From positions 124,001 to 188,000 of the forward strand of contig NZ_JHVJ01000003.1 in the NCBI RefSeq assembly GCF_000620085.1: a DNA stretch of 64,000 nucleotides. The letters are read 5' to 3'. The notes beneath the pieces were generated by a model, which ran no database searches, was not told the origin of the DNA, and saw only the letters and a program-made list of their open reading frames with translations. The position numbers and the translations under genes were made by a program. Below are positions 27,254-36,208 of this stretch, one piece after another. The first letter of the stretch is position 1. Each line of letters begins with the position of its first letter. The stretch comes from Marinobacterium jannaschii DSM 6295. Lineage in GTDB: Bacteria; Pseudomonadota; Gammaproteobacteria; Pseudomonadales; Balneatricaceae.

Positions 27254-28581
27254 TCGTAGTGCTCGATCGTTTTCCGCACTTGCCACAGGGCGCTCTCCAG
27301 TTCGTCCGCATCAACCGATCCCAGCGCCAGCCGTATCGCATGGGGGACATGCTCGGTGGTGGCGAAAGGTTCTGCGGTCGACACTGATATATTGGCTTGC
27401 AGCAGCGCCATGACTAACTGGTCAGCCCGCACCTCTTCCGGCAGTTTCAGCCAGATAAAGTAGGCGTTGGGGTGGCTGATATAGTCCAGTCCGGCCAGTA
27501 GCTTCCGTGCCAGTATCTGCCGCTTTGCCGCGTCCTCCCGTTTCTGCGCTTCCAGGCGCAGTACAGATCCATCCCTGATCCACTGGCAGGCCAGCGCCGT
27601 CATCAGGCCGGGGGTGTTCCAGGTGGTTGCCCGGATGCTGCGTTCTATCTTTGTCACCCAGGGGTCGGGTGCTACCACAAAACCTACCCGCAGCCCGGTG
27701 GCGATGCTTTTCGACAGGCCAGAGACATAGACGGTGCGTTCCGGGGCCAGTGCCGCCAGTGGGGGCGGTGGATCGATGGCATGGAAGGCGTAGGCGGCAT
27801 CCTCAATAATAATCAGCTCATGCCTGCGGGCGATCTCGATCAGCCGCTGTCGTTGTGCCCGATCCAGTACCCAGCCCAGCGGGTTATGCAGGGTCGGCAT
27901 GGCATACAGTGCTTTAATCGGACGCTCGCGACAGAGCCTCTCCAATGCCTCCAGGTTCGGTCCGTCCGCCAGCGCGGGGATCGGACAGAGTTCCAGCCGT
28001 TGCAGCTCTGCTACTGCCTTAAACCCCGGATAGATCAGGGCGTCGGTAGCGACCAGGTCGCCGGGATTAAGCAATGCCGTCACTGTGGTTGCCAGGCCGT
28101 GCTGGGCACCGCTGACAATCAGTAACTGGTCCGCTGGTACTGTGAGTCCGCGATACTCAAGGTGATTGGCCATCATGGCGCGTTCATGGCGGCGTCCGGC
28201 ATGAGGCTGATAGTGCAGCAGGGCCTCCAGATCGCCGGCGGCCGCGAGCTGACGCAGGGCAGAGCGCAGCAGGTCGGTCTGCCCCGGTATCGACGGCGAA
28301 TTGAAGTTCAGATCCAGTGTGCCCGCTGACACGGCGGGTTGATCGATGCCGTGGCCGGGCGGCAGGGCCGTTTCACGGACAAAGGTGCCGCGCCCGGTCT
28401 CTCCGCTGACCAGCCCCATGGCTTCCAGCTCGGCATAGGCCTTTGAAGCGGTGACCAGTGCCACCCCCTTTTCTGCCGCCAGTTGCCGGTGCGTGGGCAG
28501 GCGGGTACCGGGTGGCAGCGTGCCGGAGCGGATCTCGGCAGCCAGGGCATCCACCAGTGATTTGTAACGGGCACGGGACAT
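27247..28581 (-). CDS. MocR-type regulator: GntR helix-turn-helix fused to aminotransferase domain
   Basis: The 444-aa protein has a GntR winged helix at ~1-70 (YKSLVDALAAEIRSGTLPPG, LPTHRQLAAEKGVALVTASK) joined to a fold-type-I PLP aminotransferase-like domain, with the likely PLP lysine in VSGLSKSIATGLRVGF (~305). Such proteins sense PLP-bound amines or amino acids. The chosen start places the helix-turn-helix at the N-terminus; an alternative ATG lies 12 codons upstream, within the operator. It is divergent from the DJ-1-like gene, with a palindrome between them. Confidence 0.9.
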   Translation of the reverse strand: MSRARYKSLVDALAAEIRSGTLPPGTRLPTHRQLAAEKGVALVTASKAYAELEAMGLVSGETGRGTFVRETALPPGHGIDQPAVSAGTLDLNFNSPSIPGQTDLLRSALRQLAAAGDLEALLHYQPHAGRRHERAMMANHLEYRGLTVPADQLLIVSGAQHGLATTVTALLNPGDLVATDALIYPGFKAVAELQRLELCPIPALADGPNLEALERLCRERPIKALYAMPTLHNPLGWVLDRAQRQRLIEIARRHELIIIEDAAYAFHAIDPPPPLAALAPERTVYVSGLSKSIATGLRVGFVVAPDPWVTKIERSIRATTWNTPGLMTALACQWIRDGSVLRLEAQKREDAAKRQILARKLLAGLDYISHPNAYFIWLKLPEEVRADQLVMALLQANISVSTAEPFATTEHVPHAIRLALGSVDADELESALWQVRKTIEHYDY

Positions 28582-28594
28582 CGTCGATTGTATC

Positions 28595-28618
28595 CATGAC
28601 AATAATTTTATTGTCATG
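28595..28618. promoter_or_regulatory. Palindromic operator between MocR and DJ-1-like genes
   Basis: CATGACAATAA at 28595-28605 is mirrored by TTATTGTCATG at 28608-28618, with two bases between them. It lies 14 bases before the MocR start and 55 bases before the DJ-1-like start, so it is well placed for autoregulation and control of the divergent gene. Confidence 0.7.
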
Positions 28619-28673
28619 ATGGTGGCGCATAGACTGCAGCTTCGCAACAACAATAAGACACGGAGCTCGCACG

Positions 28674-29282
28674 ATGCATATCGCAATCCTCACTTTTGAT
28701 GGCTACAACGAACTCGACTCCCTGATCGCCCTCGGCATCCTCAATCGCATTAAAAAACCGGGCTGGCGGGTTTCGATTGCCAGCCCGACGCCGCAGGTGG
28801 AGTCGATGAACGGCGTGGTAATCCAGCGTCATATCGATCTGCAACAGGCCAGCGAAGCCAATGTGGTGCTGGTGGGTAGCGGGATGAAAACCCGCGATGT
28901 GGTGGCCGATCCGACGCTAATGGCGCAGCTAAAGCTTGATCCAGAGCGCCAGCTGATCGGTGCCCAGTGCTCCGGTGCCCTTATTCTGGCCAAGTTGGGA
29001 TTGTTGAGTCAGGTTCCGGCCTGTACCGATCTGACCACCAAACCCTGGGTGCAGGAGGCGGGTGTTGAGGTTCTGGATCAGGCGTTCTTCAGTCGGGGCA
29101 ACATTGCCACCGCCGGTGGCTGCCTAGCTTCATCCTACCTGGCGTTTTGGGTGATAGCCCGCCTCGAAGGGATCGAGGCGGCGATGGAGGCGATCCACTA
29201 TGTCGCCCCGGTTGGAGAGAAGGAGGAGGCGGTTACCCGAACACTCAGCAATGTCCGGCCTTACCTCACGGCGGAGGCCTAG
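28674..29282 (+). CDS. DJ-1/PfpI-superfamily protein
   Basis: The 202-aa protein has the class-I glutamine-amidotransferase-like fold: MHIAILTFDGYNELDSL at the start, the nucleophile elbow GAQCSGALILAKLG (C99), and GCLASSYLAFWVIA later. Members include isonitrile hydratases, deglycases and chaperones; ThiJ/PfpI proteins that end with YVAPVGEKEEAV-type sequence are poorly characterised. Located opposite the MocR regulator, it may respond to an amine or amino-acid signal. Substrate unknown. Confidence 0.85.
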   Translation: MHIAILTFDGYNELDSLIALGILNRIKKPGWRVSIASPTPQVESMNGVVIQRHIDLQQASEANVVLVGSGMKTRDVVADPTLMAQLKLDPERQLIGAQCSGALILAKLGLLSQVPACTDLTTKPWVQEAGVEVLDQAFFSRGNIATAGGCLASSYLAFWVIARLEGIEAAMEAIHYVAPVGEKEEAVTRTLSNVRPYLTAEA

Positions 29283-29588
29283 TACTTCCTGAGTTTAGCC
29301 ACGGCACTGGAACAGGCGGCCACCGCTTTGCGGATAGCCGTCTACATCGCAGGGTGTGCCACGCAAACCTGATGCAGGTGTTGTCCGAGGGCACGGACTC
29401 TACCTGTGAGTGCCCGAATCCGAGTCCACGAAGAAATGAGCGTCCTTGTGGGGGCTGGATTCAGCCTGGATACCCAGCCGTACTTTCTGAAAACCAGCCG
29501 GGTGCGCCCCGGAGGTTTTAGTGAGTTATTCGCTGAACTGACCTGCCGGGAGCGTTCTTTGTGCCCGTATGCTATTTAATCCGGAGCC
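29283..29588. other. Gene-free stretch (306 bases)
   Basis: No gene, hairpin or repeat that I can support lies between the convergent DJ-1-like and DMT transporter genes. Confidence 0.5.
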
Positions 29589-30488
29589 TTATAAAGATCC
29601 CAGCTTGGCTTCTGCCGGACTATCTGAATTCTCCTCTTGGCGGGCTCGGGACCACACCATCAGCAGGACCGAGCCGATGACGATAAAGCCACCGAAGATT
29701 CCATTCAGGTTTATCGCTTCCTGAAGCAACACTGCCGCAAAGAATGTCGCGGATATGGGCTCGACACTTGAGAACATCGCAGCATCAAACTGGCGCTTGA
29801 GAATCGCGATCCCTTTCAGGAGTAACAGAAAGGGCACCAGAGTACCGATAATCCCGAGAGCAAGCGCCATCCCCCAGCCATATGTAGAGGCGGGGAATTC
29901 GGCAAGCCCCAGCAATGCGGGTACGGAAAACAGTGCGACGCCACCAAACAGTGTCCAGGCCGAAGAACCCAGAGTATCGCCCGGCGGCACCCAGCGGGAT
30001 GTGCCTATGATGAAGCTTGCGTAGAAAATCGCGGCTCCTAAGGCAAACAGAATGCCACTGAGGCCTCCACTGAAATCCCCATCCAGTGTCAGATAGACAC
30101 CCAGTAAGGCGCCTGCGAGTGCTATTAAGCGCAGAAAATTGAGCTGCTCTTCCCGGCGAACCCAGGCCTGAATGAATACCAGCAGGGGAAAGGTACTGAT
30201 GATCATAACGGTCTGGCTGACGCTGGACTGTTGAATGGCCAGAAAGTAGCAGAGTAATGCCAGTCCGTTTAACAGGCCTAAACCGCCCGAGCGCAGTCTC
30301 AGCTTACGGGTATTACCTGGCATTAGCACCAGTAGAAAAACACTCGGAATGGCATAGCGCAACAGAACAAGCCCCAGGGAGTTGGCGCCATCATCATAGA
30401 TGCCGCGGGCGAAAATCGGTTGCAAACTGAAGCATACGGATGCCATTGCGATACAAAAAGCGCCCGTTAGATAGGTCCTTATTGGCAT
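29589..30488 (-). CDS. EamA/DMT-family transporter
   Basis: The 299-aa protein has ten predicted membrane helices in two EamA repeats (AFCIAMASVCFSLQPIFARG; later LSGILFALGAAIFYASFIIG) and the family motif EPISATFFAAVLLQEAI near 250. DMT exporters move amino acids, nucleobases or drugs; the substrate here is unknown. It is divergent from a LysR gene at 30700 that carries a nonsense codon, the usual regulator arrangement for such an exporter. Confidence 0.88.
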   Translation of the reverse strand: MPIRTYLTGAFCIAMASVCFSLQPIFARGIYDDGANSLGLVLLRYAIPSVFLLVLMPGNTRKLRLRSGGLGLLNGLALLCYFLAIQQSSVSQTVMIISTFPLLVFIQAWVRREEQLNFLRLIALAGALLGVYLTLDGDFSGGLSGILFALGAAIFYASFIIGTSRWVPPGDTLGSSAWTLFGGVALFSVPALLGLAEFPASTYGWGMALALGIIGTLVPFLLLLKGIAILKRQFDAAMFSSVEPISATFFAAVLLQEAINLNGIFGGFIVIGSVLLMVWSRARQEENSDSPAEAKLGSL

Positions 30489-30699
30489 TTGCTGATACCT
30501 CGAATCTCTTTATCTGATGCGTATTTCAAAATCACCCTCACTGGCTGGAGTTTCATAGAGCCATCGATATGCATTCTGCCCGGCGACGACGGTTGCCGGT
30601 TGCGTAATACTGCTGTCAATTGCCCGTTCCCAACAAACCATTTATTCTTCCTTATAAAGTAGTTTTACTATTCTATTGCTCGCTGCGGGATGTTAGAAA

Positions 30700-31608
30700 A
30701 TGCACAAGCCAATGCCACCACTGCGGGCCCTGATCGCTTTTGAAGCGGCTGTCCGTCACTCCAGCTTTAAGCGCGCTGCTGAAGAACTGCATATCACCCC
30801 TGGGGCAGTGTCCCAGCAGGTGCAATAGCTGGAGCAATGGCTGGGATATCCATTGTTTGTTCGTGAGGTGAGGCAATTGAGGGTGAATGATCGTGGATTG
30901 AGCTACTACAGCCGTATTGCGCCGCCTCTGGAGCAGATCAGCGCGGCCAGTACGGCCTTCCAACAGAAGGCTTCAGGGGCGGTTTGCCTATCTCTGTCGC
31001 AAACCCTGGCGGCTAAATGGCTGGGGCCACGGCTTGGGGATTTTGTCAGTCGTTATCCGGAGGTTGAAGTGCATATCAATGCTTCGAACAGTCCGGTTAA
31101 CTTTGCTCAGGAAGCAGTAGATCTGGCGATTCGTCACTTCGATGGCAAGGCCCCTTCATTAAGTGTCCAGCTGCTCTATGGTGATGAAGTAAGACTATTC
31201 TGTACCCCGGCCTATCGTGACGCTTTAGATCTGCGGCATCCCAACCAGCTTTTGGCGGCTACCCTTATCATTACGCGGCTCTATCAATATTGGGATGACT
31301 GGCTATCGGCCTTTAGCTCTATCGAATCTGAGGCGCGAAGACAGATTACCGCGCTGCATTTCGATCAGGCGATGCTGGCGATTGATGCCGCTAAGCGTGG
31401 CCAGGGTGTGGTGCTGAGTAATCCCCTGTTGGTACAGGAGGAGCTGAAGTCCGGTGAGCTGGTCGAGCCGTTTCCACACAGGCTTTCCCTGAATAAGGGA
31501 TATTACCTTGTTCATCCCAATCTCCATGATCTCAGCCCCTCGGCCCGGATACTCAAGGACTGGTTGCTGCAGCAGTTCTCCCAGTCGAACGCTAGCGACC
31601 TGCTCTGA
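30700..31608 (+). pseudogene. GcvA-type LysR regulator with one in-frame amber codon
   Basis: From the ATG at 30700 the frame encodes MHKPMPPLRALIAFEAAVRH and then AAEELHITPGAVSQQVQ, a clear LysR helix-turn-helix. TAG at 30826-30828 is codon 43, and the same frame then runs unbroken for 259 more codons (LEQWLGYPLFVREVRQLRVN..., effector domain to codon 302). The amber lies in the recognition-helix region where family members often have a polar residue, and CAG to TAG would explain it. The gene is otherwise intact, so the loss is recent, or it is a sequence error, or the stop is read through. It would have controlled the divergent DMT transporter. Confidence 0.8.
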
Positions 31609-31700
31609 AAAAAAATTGCCGCCAGGGCCTGTCCGAATGCGTCTTTTTTCTCAGCCCGTCGTCTTTATTAGGGAACCTGATAGAGAAACGAGGAATTCAG

Positions 31701-32420
31701 ATGATCAAAGTCGTAAGTTTCAAGATCTGCCCTTTTGTTCAGCGTGTAACGGCACTGCTTGAAGCCAAAAAGATCCCCTATGAGATCGAGTACATCAGCC
31801 TGAAAGATAAACCGCAGTGGTTTCTGGAGATCTCACCGCACGGCCAGGTCCCCGTATTGATCACCGAAAACGGACAGCCGCTGTTCGAATCTGATGCCAT
31901 CGTGGAATACCTTGAAGATGCCTATCCGGCACTGGCGCCCGACCTCAGTCCGGAACAGCGCGCGGTTAACCGGGCCTGGAGCTATCTGGCCAGCAAGAAT
32001 TATCTGGTGCAGTGCAGCGCCCAGCGCAGTGCCGATAAGGCGACCCTGAGCGAGCGCAGCCAGAAGCTGGAAAAGGCCTTTGCTGCGGTGGAAGCGGTAT
32101 TGGAGCAGGGTGAGGGCGAGACGCCGTACTTCAATAGCGCGACGATCGGCATGGTCGATATCGCCTGGTTGCCGTTGTTGCACCGTGCCGCGATTATCGA
32201 ACAGCGCAGTTGCCATGATTTTCTGGCCGGTTACCCTAAAGTGAAAGCGTGGCAGCAGACACTACTGGCGACCGGACTGGCGGAACTCTCAGTGTCGGCG
32301 GACTTTGAGCAGGCGTTCTGTGACTTCTATCTGTCCGGAGAGACCTTCCTCGGCGGCCGTAGCGAAAGTTGTGGCGATGGCCGCGCCGATCAGGCCTGCA
32401 GCAGCGGTAGCTGTTGCTAG
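31701..32420 (+). CDS. Glutathione S-transferase family protein with Cys-rich tail
   Basis: The 239-aa protein has the N-terminal thioredoxin-like GST domain (SFKICPFVQRVTALLEAKKI, GQVPVLI, LFESDAIVEYLEDAYP) with the active CPF cysteine at 10, and an all-helical C-terminal domain. After the usual end comes an unusual tail with five cysteines (ESCGDGRADQACSSGSCC). The start follows AGAAACGAGGAATTC. Next downstream is a SigZ-like sigma factor whose C-terminus (SGSCKSC) looks similar. A redox or metal role of the tail is inferred. Confidence 0.85.
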   Translation: MIKVVSFKICPFVQRVTALLEAKKIPYEIEYISLKDKPQWFLEISPHGQVPVLITENGQPLFESDAIVEYLEDAYPALAPDLSPEQRAVNRAWSYLASKNYLVQCSAQRSADKATLSERSQKLEKAFAAVEAVLEQGEGETPYFNSATIGMVDIAWLPLLHRAAIIEQRSCHDFLAGYPKVKAWQQTLLATGLAELSVSADFEQAFCDFYLSGETFLGGRSESCGDGRADQACSSGSCC

Positions 32421-32425
32421 TGAGG

Positions 32426-32537
32426 GTAGGTTTGGATGAGGAACGAATCCCAACAATAGGGGGCGCGAAAATTATCTAAATTACCGGTATATGGCAGTCT
32501 GTTGGGGTCTGTCGCCTCGCGCCTGATCCCAACCTGC
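32426..32537. repeat. REP/MITE-like palindromic element, copy 3
   Basis: GTAGGTTTGGATGAGGAACG at the left and TGATCCCAACCTGC at the right end match the arms of the elements at 2814-2935 and 5233-5350, including the inner CGAATCCCAACA and its mirrored TGTTGGGGTCTGTCGC. It fills the gap between the GST and SigZ genes and may place a hairpin in their joint transcript. Confidence 0.65.
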
Positions 32538-32585
32538 TGTTATCTCAAATCTCCGTAGGAGATACGTATCTAAGTAGGATGACCT

Positions 32586-33122
32586 TTGAACATAGAAACG
32601 ATCTGGCAGCAGTACAGCAGTAACTTGCGGGGGCTGCTGCTGGCTAAGATCTCCGATCCCCATGATGTGGATGATCTGCTTCAGGAGGTCCTGATCAAGA
32701 CTCACCAGCATATCGGCCAGCTCAAGTCGCGGGAGAAGCTGAAGCCCTGGCTGTTTCGCATCGCCCATAACACGGTGATTGACTTCTACCGTCGGCGGGG
32801 CCGCCAGATCGACCTCACTGAGGATGACCTCTGGTACGGCGAAGAAGCGGCTGCGCTGAATATGAGTGACTGCGTGCTGCCCTTTATCGATGCCTTGCCG
32901 CCAGAAACCGCCCAGTTACTCAAGGCGATCGATATCGAGGGCCGCTCGCAAAAGTTGTATGCCGCCGAACTGGGAATCAGTTACTCGACCCTGAAGTCCC
33001 GGGTGCAGCGGGGCCGCGCCCAGTTAAGGGCGCTGTTTGAAGATTGCTGTCACTTGGAGTTTGACCGGCAGGGCAACGTGCTGGAGTACGTCGCCAGGTC
33101 CGGTTCCTGCAAAAGCTGCTAA
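32586..33122 (+). CDS. sigZ: SigZ-type ECF sigma factor
   Basis: The 178-aa protein starts at a TTG (AGGATGACC upstream) and has region 2 (LRGLLLAKISDPHDVDDLLQ, LKPWLFRIAHNTVIDFYRRR) and region 4 (GRSQKLYAAELGISYSTLKS, RVQRGRAQLRALF). The pattern fits the SigZ group. It ends CHLEFDRQGN..., with a final SGSCKSC that could bind a metal or form disulphides. No anti-sigma partner is adjacent, so control may be through the cysteines themselves; that is inference. Confidence 0.82.
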   Translation: MNIETIWQQYSSNLRGLLLAKISDPHDVDDLLQEVLIKTHQHIGQLKSREKLKPWLFRIAHNTVIDFYRRRGRQIDLTEDDLWYGEEAAALNMSDCVLPFIDALPPETAQLLKAIDIEGRSQKLYAAELGISYSTLKSRVQRGRAQLRALFEDCCHLEFDRQGNVLEYVARSGSCKSC

Positions 33123-33144
33123 CGGCTGGCAGCAACAGACAATC

Positions 33145-34095
33145 CTAACGCTTGTGATCGACCGCTTTCTTGCCGGTCAGGGTGCTGAAATAGCGACGGA
33201 TCACACTCTGGCCGCTGACCAGCAGGATACCGCTCATCACCAGCGCCGCGCCGAAGATAAAGCCCTGTTCCAGCGATTCATCCAGAATCAGTACGCCAAA
33301 CAGCATGCCAAACAGCGGTGTCATAAAGGAGAACACGCCCAGCTGTGAGGCGACATACTTACCCAGCAGCCAGAACCAGGTAAGGAAGCTGATAAAGCAG
33401 ATAATCACCGCCTGAAACAGCAGGCTGGAGGTTGCAACCGTTGTCCAGTTGATTGCGGCGCGGTCACTGAAGATTGCCGCCGCCAATACCAGCACGAAGC
33501 ACACCAGCAGCTGGTACATCAGGGTCTGGCTGGCAGGGGAACTGGACAGGTTGGAGCAGCGGATCACCACTGTGGTGGCGCCCCAACTCAGACCCGCCAG
33601 CAAGCCCAGCAGGTCGCCGATGATCATATCACTGGCGTCCAGCCCGGCACTGCCGCCGTCTTCCCGTCCCAGGAAGGTAATGGCGATACCGCAGAAGGCC
33701 AGCAGGATTCCCGCCCACTGGATGCCGTTCAATCGCTCGGCAGGCAGCTTTATATGCAGCCCCAGTGCGGCAAAGATCGGTGCGCTATAAACGAAGATTG
33801 AGATATGCGATGCGCTGGTAAAGCGCAGGCCTTCGGCGACAAAGAAGAACTCGGCCGAGAACAGCAGTCCGGCCAACAGTCCCGGTTTCCAGTTCTCCCG
33901 CAGGGACAGACTGTCCCGCCGCCAGAGCATAAACAGCGTCAGCAGCACCACGGCGAGGCCGGAACGCAGGGCGATCTGCATCACACTGGCAATATCCTCA
34001 GCGGCCAGCTTAATCGAGACCTGCTGCATCCCCCAGGTCATACAGAGCAGTGTCATCAGGCCAATGGCCTGTGCATCGACAGATTTGCGGATCAT
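33145..34095 (-). CDS. EamA/DMT-family transporter
   Basis: The 316-aa protein has ten membrane helices in two repeats (LLCMTWGMQQVSIKLAAEDI; later LLGLLAGLSWGATTVVIRCS) and the C-terminal MTPLFGMLFGVLILDESLEQ motif of RhaT/YdcZ-type exporters. Substrate unknown. It is divergent from an AraC-family gene that starts 143 bases away and probably controls it. Its 3' end converges with the SigZ gene. Confidence 0.88.
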   Translation of the reverse strand: MIRKSVDAQAIGLMTLLCMTWGMQQVSIKLAAEDIASVMQIALRSGLAVVLLTLFMLWRRDSLSLRENWKPGLLAGLLFSAEFFFVAEGLRFTSASHISIFVYSAPIFAALGLHIKLPAERLNGIQWAGILLAFCGIAITFLGREDGGSAGLDASDMIIGDLLGLLAGLSWGATTVVIRCSNLSSSPASQTLMYQLLVCFVLVLAAAIFSDRAAINWTTVATSSLLFQAVIICFISFLTWFWLLGKYVASQLGVFSFMTPLFGMLFGVLILDESLEQGFIFGAALVMSGILLVSGQSVIRRYFSTLTGKKAVDHKR

Positions 34096-34238
34096 AGTCG
34101 GAGTTCCAGCTTATGTTTATTTTGGGATCTGGTTGGATTATGCCGCTGGTATTTTCTATTGATATAGTGAAATAATGACAACCTATCCCGTGTAGCTGCC
34201 AGCCACGGATAAATCTCTTGAGACAGGGTATTGAAGCG

Positions 34239-35033
34239 ATGAAGTCGACCAGTGGCAGCCATATCTATGCCTCCCCGTTTCAGGATCAGTTGCCTGCGCC
34301 GCTGTTCTATCGTGCCGAAACTATGCTGGCGGACTCCTGTTACCCGGAACACAGTCATCGCTGGGGTGAATTTGTCTACTCGTTTTGCGGCGTCATGGAG
34401 GTCAAGCTGGCGAACAACCACTTTATCGCACCGCCGCCGTATGGCGTCTGGCTGCCACCCGGTACGCTGCATGTGGGACAGAACCGCGATGCTACCTCCT
34501 ACTGCTCGGTCTATATCAGTGCCGAGTATCTGCAGACGCTGCCACAGAACCCCTGCATCCTGGCGGTTAATCCGCTGATGCGATCGATTCTGGAGTATCT
34601 GCGGGATCAGTTTCAGGGGCTGCCGCTGCAGGCAGAGGACCAGCGCCTGTTACTGGCATTGCGGGATCAGCTGGCGCGGGCTGAGTGTGCCGGTAGCTAT
34701 CTGCCGGATACCGAAGACCCGCTGCTGGCCCCGGTATTAAGGCAGTTGCGTGACAATCCCGGTGATAACCGCTCGCTTGCCGCATTCGCCAGCGCGGTGA
34801 ATACCGCCGAACGTACCCTGATCCGGCGCTGCAAGCAGGAGCTGGGCATGACCTTTACCGAGTGGCGGCAACGGCTCCGGATCATGGCGGCGCTGTCGCT
34901 GCTGTCAGAGGGACAAACCGTCGAGAATATTGCCCTCGATCTCGGCTACAGCAGCGCCTCGGCCTTTATCGTGATGTTCCGCAAGCTGATGGGGATGACC
35001 CCGGATGAATTCCGCAAGGGGCAGGGGCGTTAG
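34239..35033 (+). CDS. AraC-family regulator with cupin-like N-terminal domain
   Basis: The 264-aa protein has a cupin-type sensor domain (PEHSHRWGEFVYSFCGVMEV, then PPYGVWLPPGTLHVG) and two C-terminal AraC helix-turn-helix motifs (LAAFASAVNTAERTLIRRCK; IALDLGYSSASAFIVMFRKL). The ATG at 34239 is chosen; a TTG seven codons upstream is possible. It is divergent from the DMT transporter, the standard layout for local control. Confidence 0.88.
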   Translation: MKSTSGSHIYASPFQDQLPAPLFYRAETMLADSCYPEHSHRWGEFVYSFCGVMEVKLANNHFIAPPPYGVWLPPGTLHVGQNRDATSYCSVYISAEYLQTLPQNPCILAVNPLMRSILEYLRDQFQGLPLQAEDQRLLLALRDQLARAECAGSYLPDTEDPLLAPVLRQLRDNPGDNRSLAAFASAVNTAERTLIRRCKQELGMTFTEWRQRLRIMAALSLLSEGQTVENIALDLGYSSASAFIVMFRKLMGMTPDEFRKGQGR

Positions 35034-35272
35034 CGAACCTTCAATTACTAATATGCAGCCAGGTGGCTACGTTGCGCTGACAGGGTGCCTGGCCCCAGCC
35101 TGACGTCGGTCGGGGATGAATCCGCCGCGCTGTGATCCTCAATCACAGCAACCGATCAGTATCAAACCGATGACTATAACGCTACGCTTTCATCAGGCCA
35201 GTGTCGGAGTTTCGCTGCAGATACTGGCTAATCAGCTACCAGCGTCCTTTACCGCCTAACGGAGATATATCG

Positions 35273-36076
35273 ATGCAGAAAACCATTCTTATTACCGGTT
35301 CTACCGACGGCATTGGCCTGGCGACCGCAAAAAAACTGCGGCAGCAGGGGCATCGGGTACTGCTACACGGCCGTAACCCGCAGAAACTGGCGGCCGTCCA
35401 GGCTGAACTGGGCGGAGTGTCAGATGGTGGCAGTGTCAGCGGCTTTGTCGCCGACCTTTCCAGCATGACCGAAGTGGAAGCGTTTGCGGCGGCGGTTATG
35501 GCCGACACCGGTTCGCTGGATGTACTGATCAATAATGCCGGGATTTTCCGTGCTGCCAATCCGATCACCGCAGAGCAACTGGATCTGCGTTTTGCCGTCA
35601 ATACCCTGGCACCTTATCTGCTGACCCGCAGGTTGCTGCCTCTGCTGGGGGACACCGGACGGGTGGTCAATCTCTCTTCCGCAGCACAAGCCCCGGTTAA
35701 CCTGCAAGCCCTGACCGGAGAGGTGCAGCTGGACGACGATTTCGCCGCTTACGCCCAGAGTAAACTGGCGATCACGATCTGGTCTCGTATGCTGGCAGAA
35801 GAACTGGGCGAGACAGGCCCCGCGATCATTGCCGTCAACCCCGGATCGATGCTTGGCAGCAAGATGGTACAGGAAGGCTTCGGCGTTGCCGGTGGCGATA
35901 TCGGTATTGGTGCCGATATCCTGATCCGGGCAGCCCTGTCGGAGGAGTTTGCCGCAGCCTCCGGACGTTACTTCGATAATGACGCCGGGCGTTTTGCCGA
36001 TCCGCATGCCGATGCGCATAACCCGGAGACCTGTGCTGAAGTGATGAGAGTGATCAAGGCGTTGCTGGCGTGCTGA
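35273..36076 (+). CDS. Short-chain dehydrogenase/reductase
   Basis: The 267-aa protein has TGSTDGIG (8-15) for NAD(P) binding, NNAGIF near 88, and the catalytic S..Y..K as SSAAQAP and YAQSKLAI (Y161, K165 approximately). It resembles the retinol dehydrogenase/protochlorophyllide-reductase-like group of SDRs. Substrate unknown. The start follows GGAGATATATCG. The 239 bases before it contain no gene. Confidence 0.88.
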   Translation: MQKTILITGSTDGIGLATAKKLRQQGHRVLLHGRNPQKLAAVQAELGGVSDGGSVSGFVADLSSMTEVEAFAAAVMADTGSLDVLINNAGIFRAANPITAEQLDLRFAVNTLAPYLLTRRLLPLLGDTGRVVNLSSAAQAPVNLQALTGEVQLDDDFAAYAQSKLAITIWSRMLAEELGETGPAIIAVNPGSMLGSKMVQEGFGVAGGDIGIGADILIRAALSEEFAAASGRYFDNDAGRFADPHADAHNPETCAEVMRVIKALLAC

Positions 36077-36147
36077 ATATATACAGATGCTGGCCTCAAG
36101 ATTCACTCGTACTGTCGTTAGCACTAGTGGATGTGAGTGCTGAAGAG

Positions 36148-36159
36148 GTTGCTCACGGC
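36148..36159 (+). repeat. Short repeat GTTGCTCACGGC, first copy
   Basis: The same 12-base word in the same orientation occurs at 36718-36729, inside the inverted element at 36674-36743. The two occurrences flank the methyltransferase-like gene. The surroundings here (GTGAGTG..., CTCGCGCG) look like a degraded copy of that element. Confidence 0.4.
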
Positions 36160-36208
36160 TAAAGTAACTCGCGCGAAATGTGTGATCTGGAATACAAGGA
36201 ATGATGCT

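Noticed and set aside
29147-29521. 124-codon plus frame overlapping the end of the DJ-1-like gene
   Set aside because: It overlaps the real gene in another frame and is Gly/Arg/Pro-rich; no support for coding.
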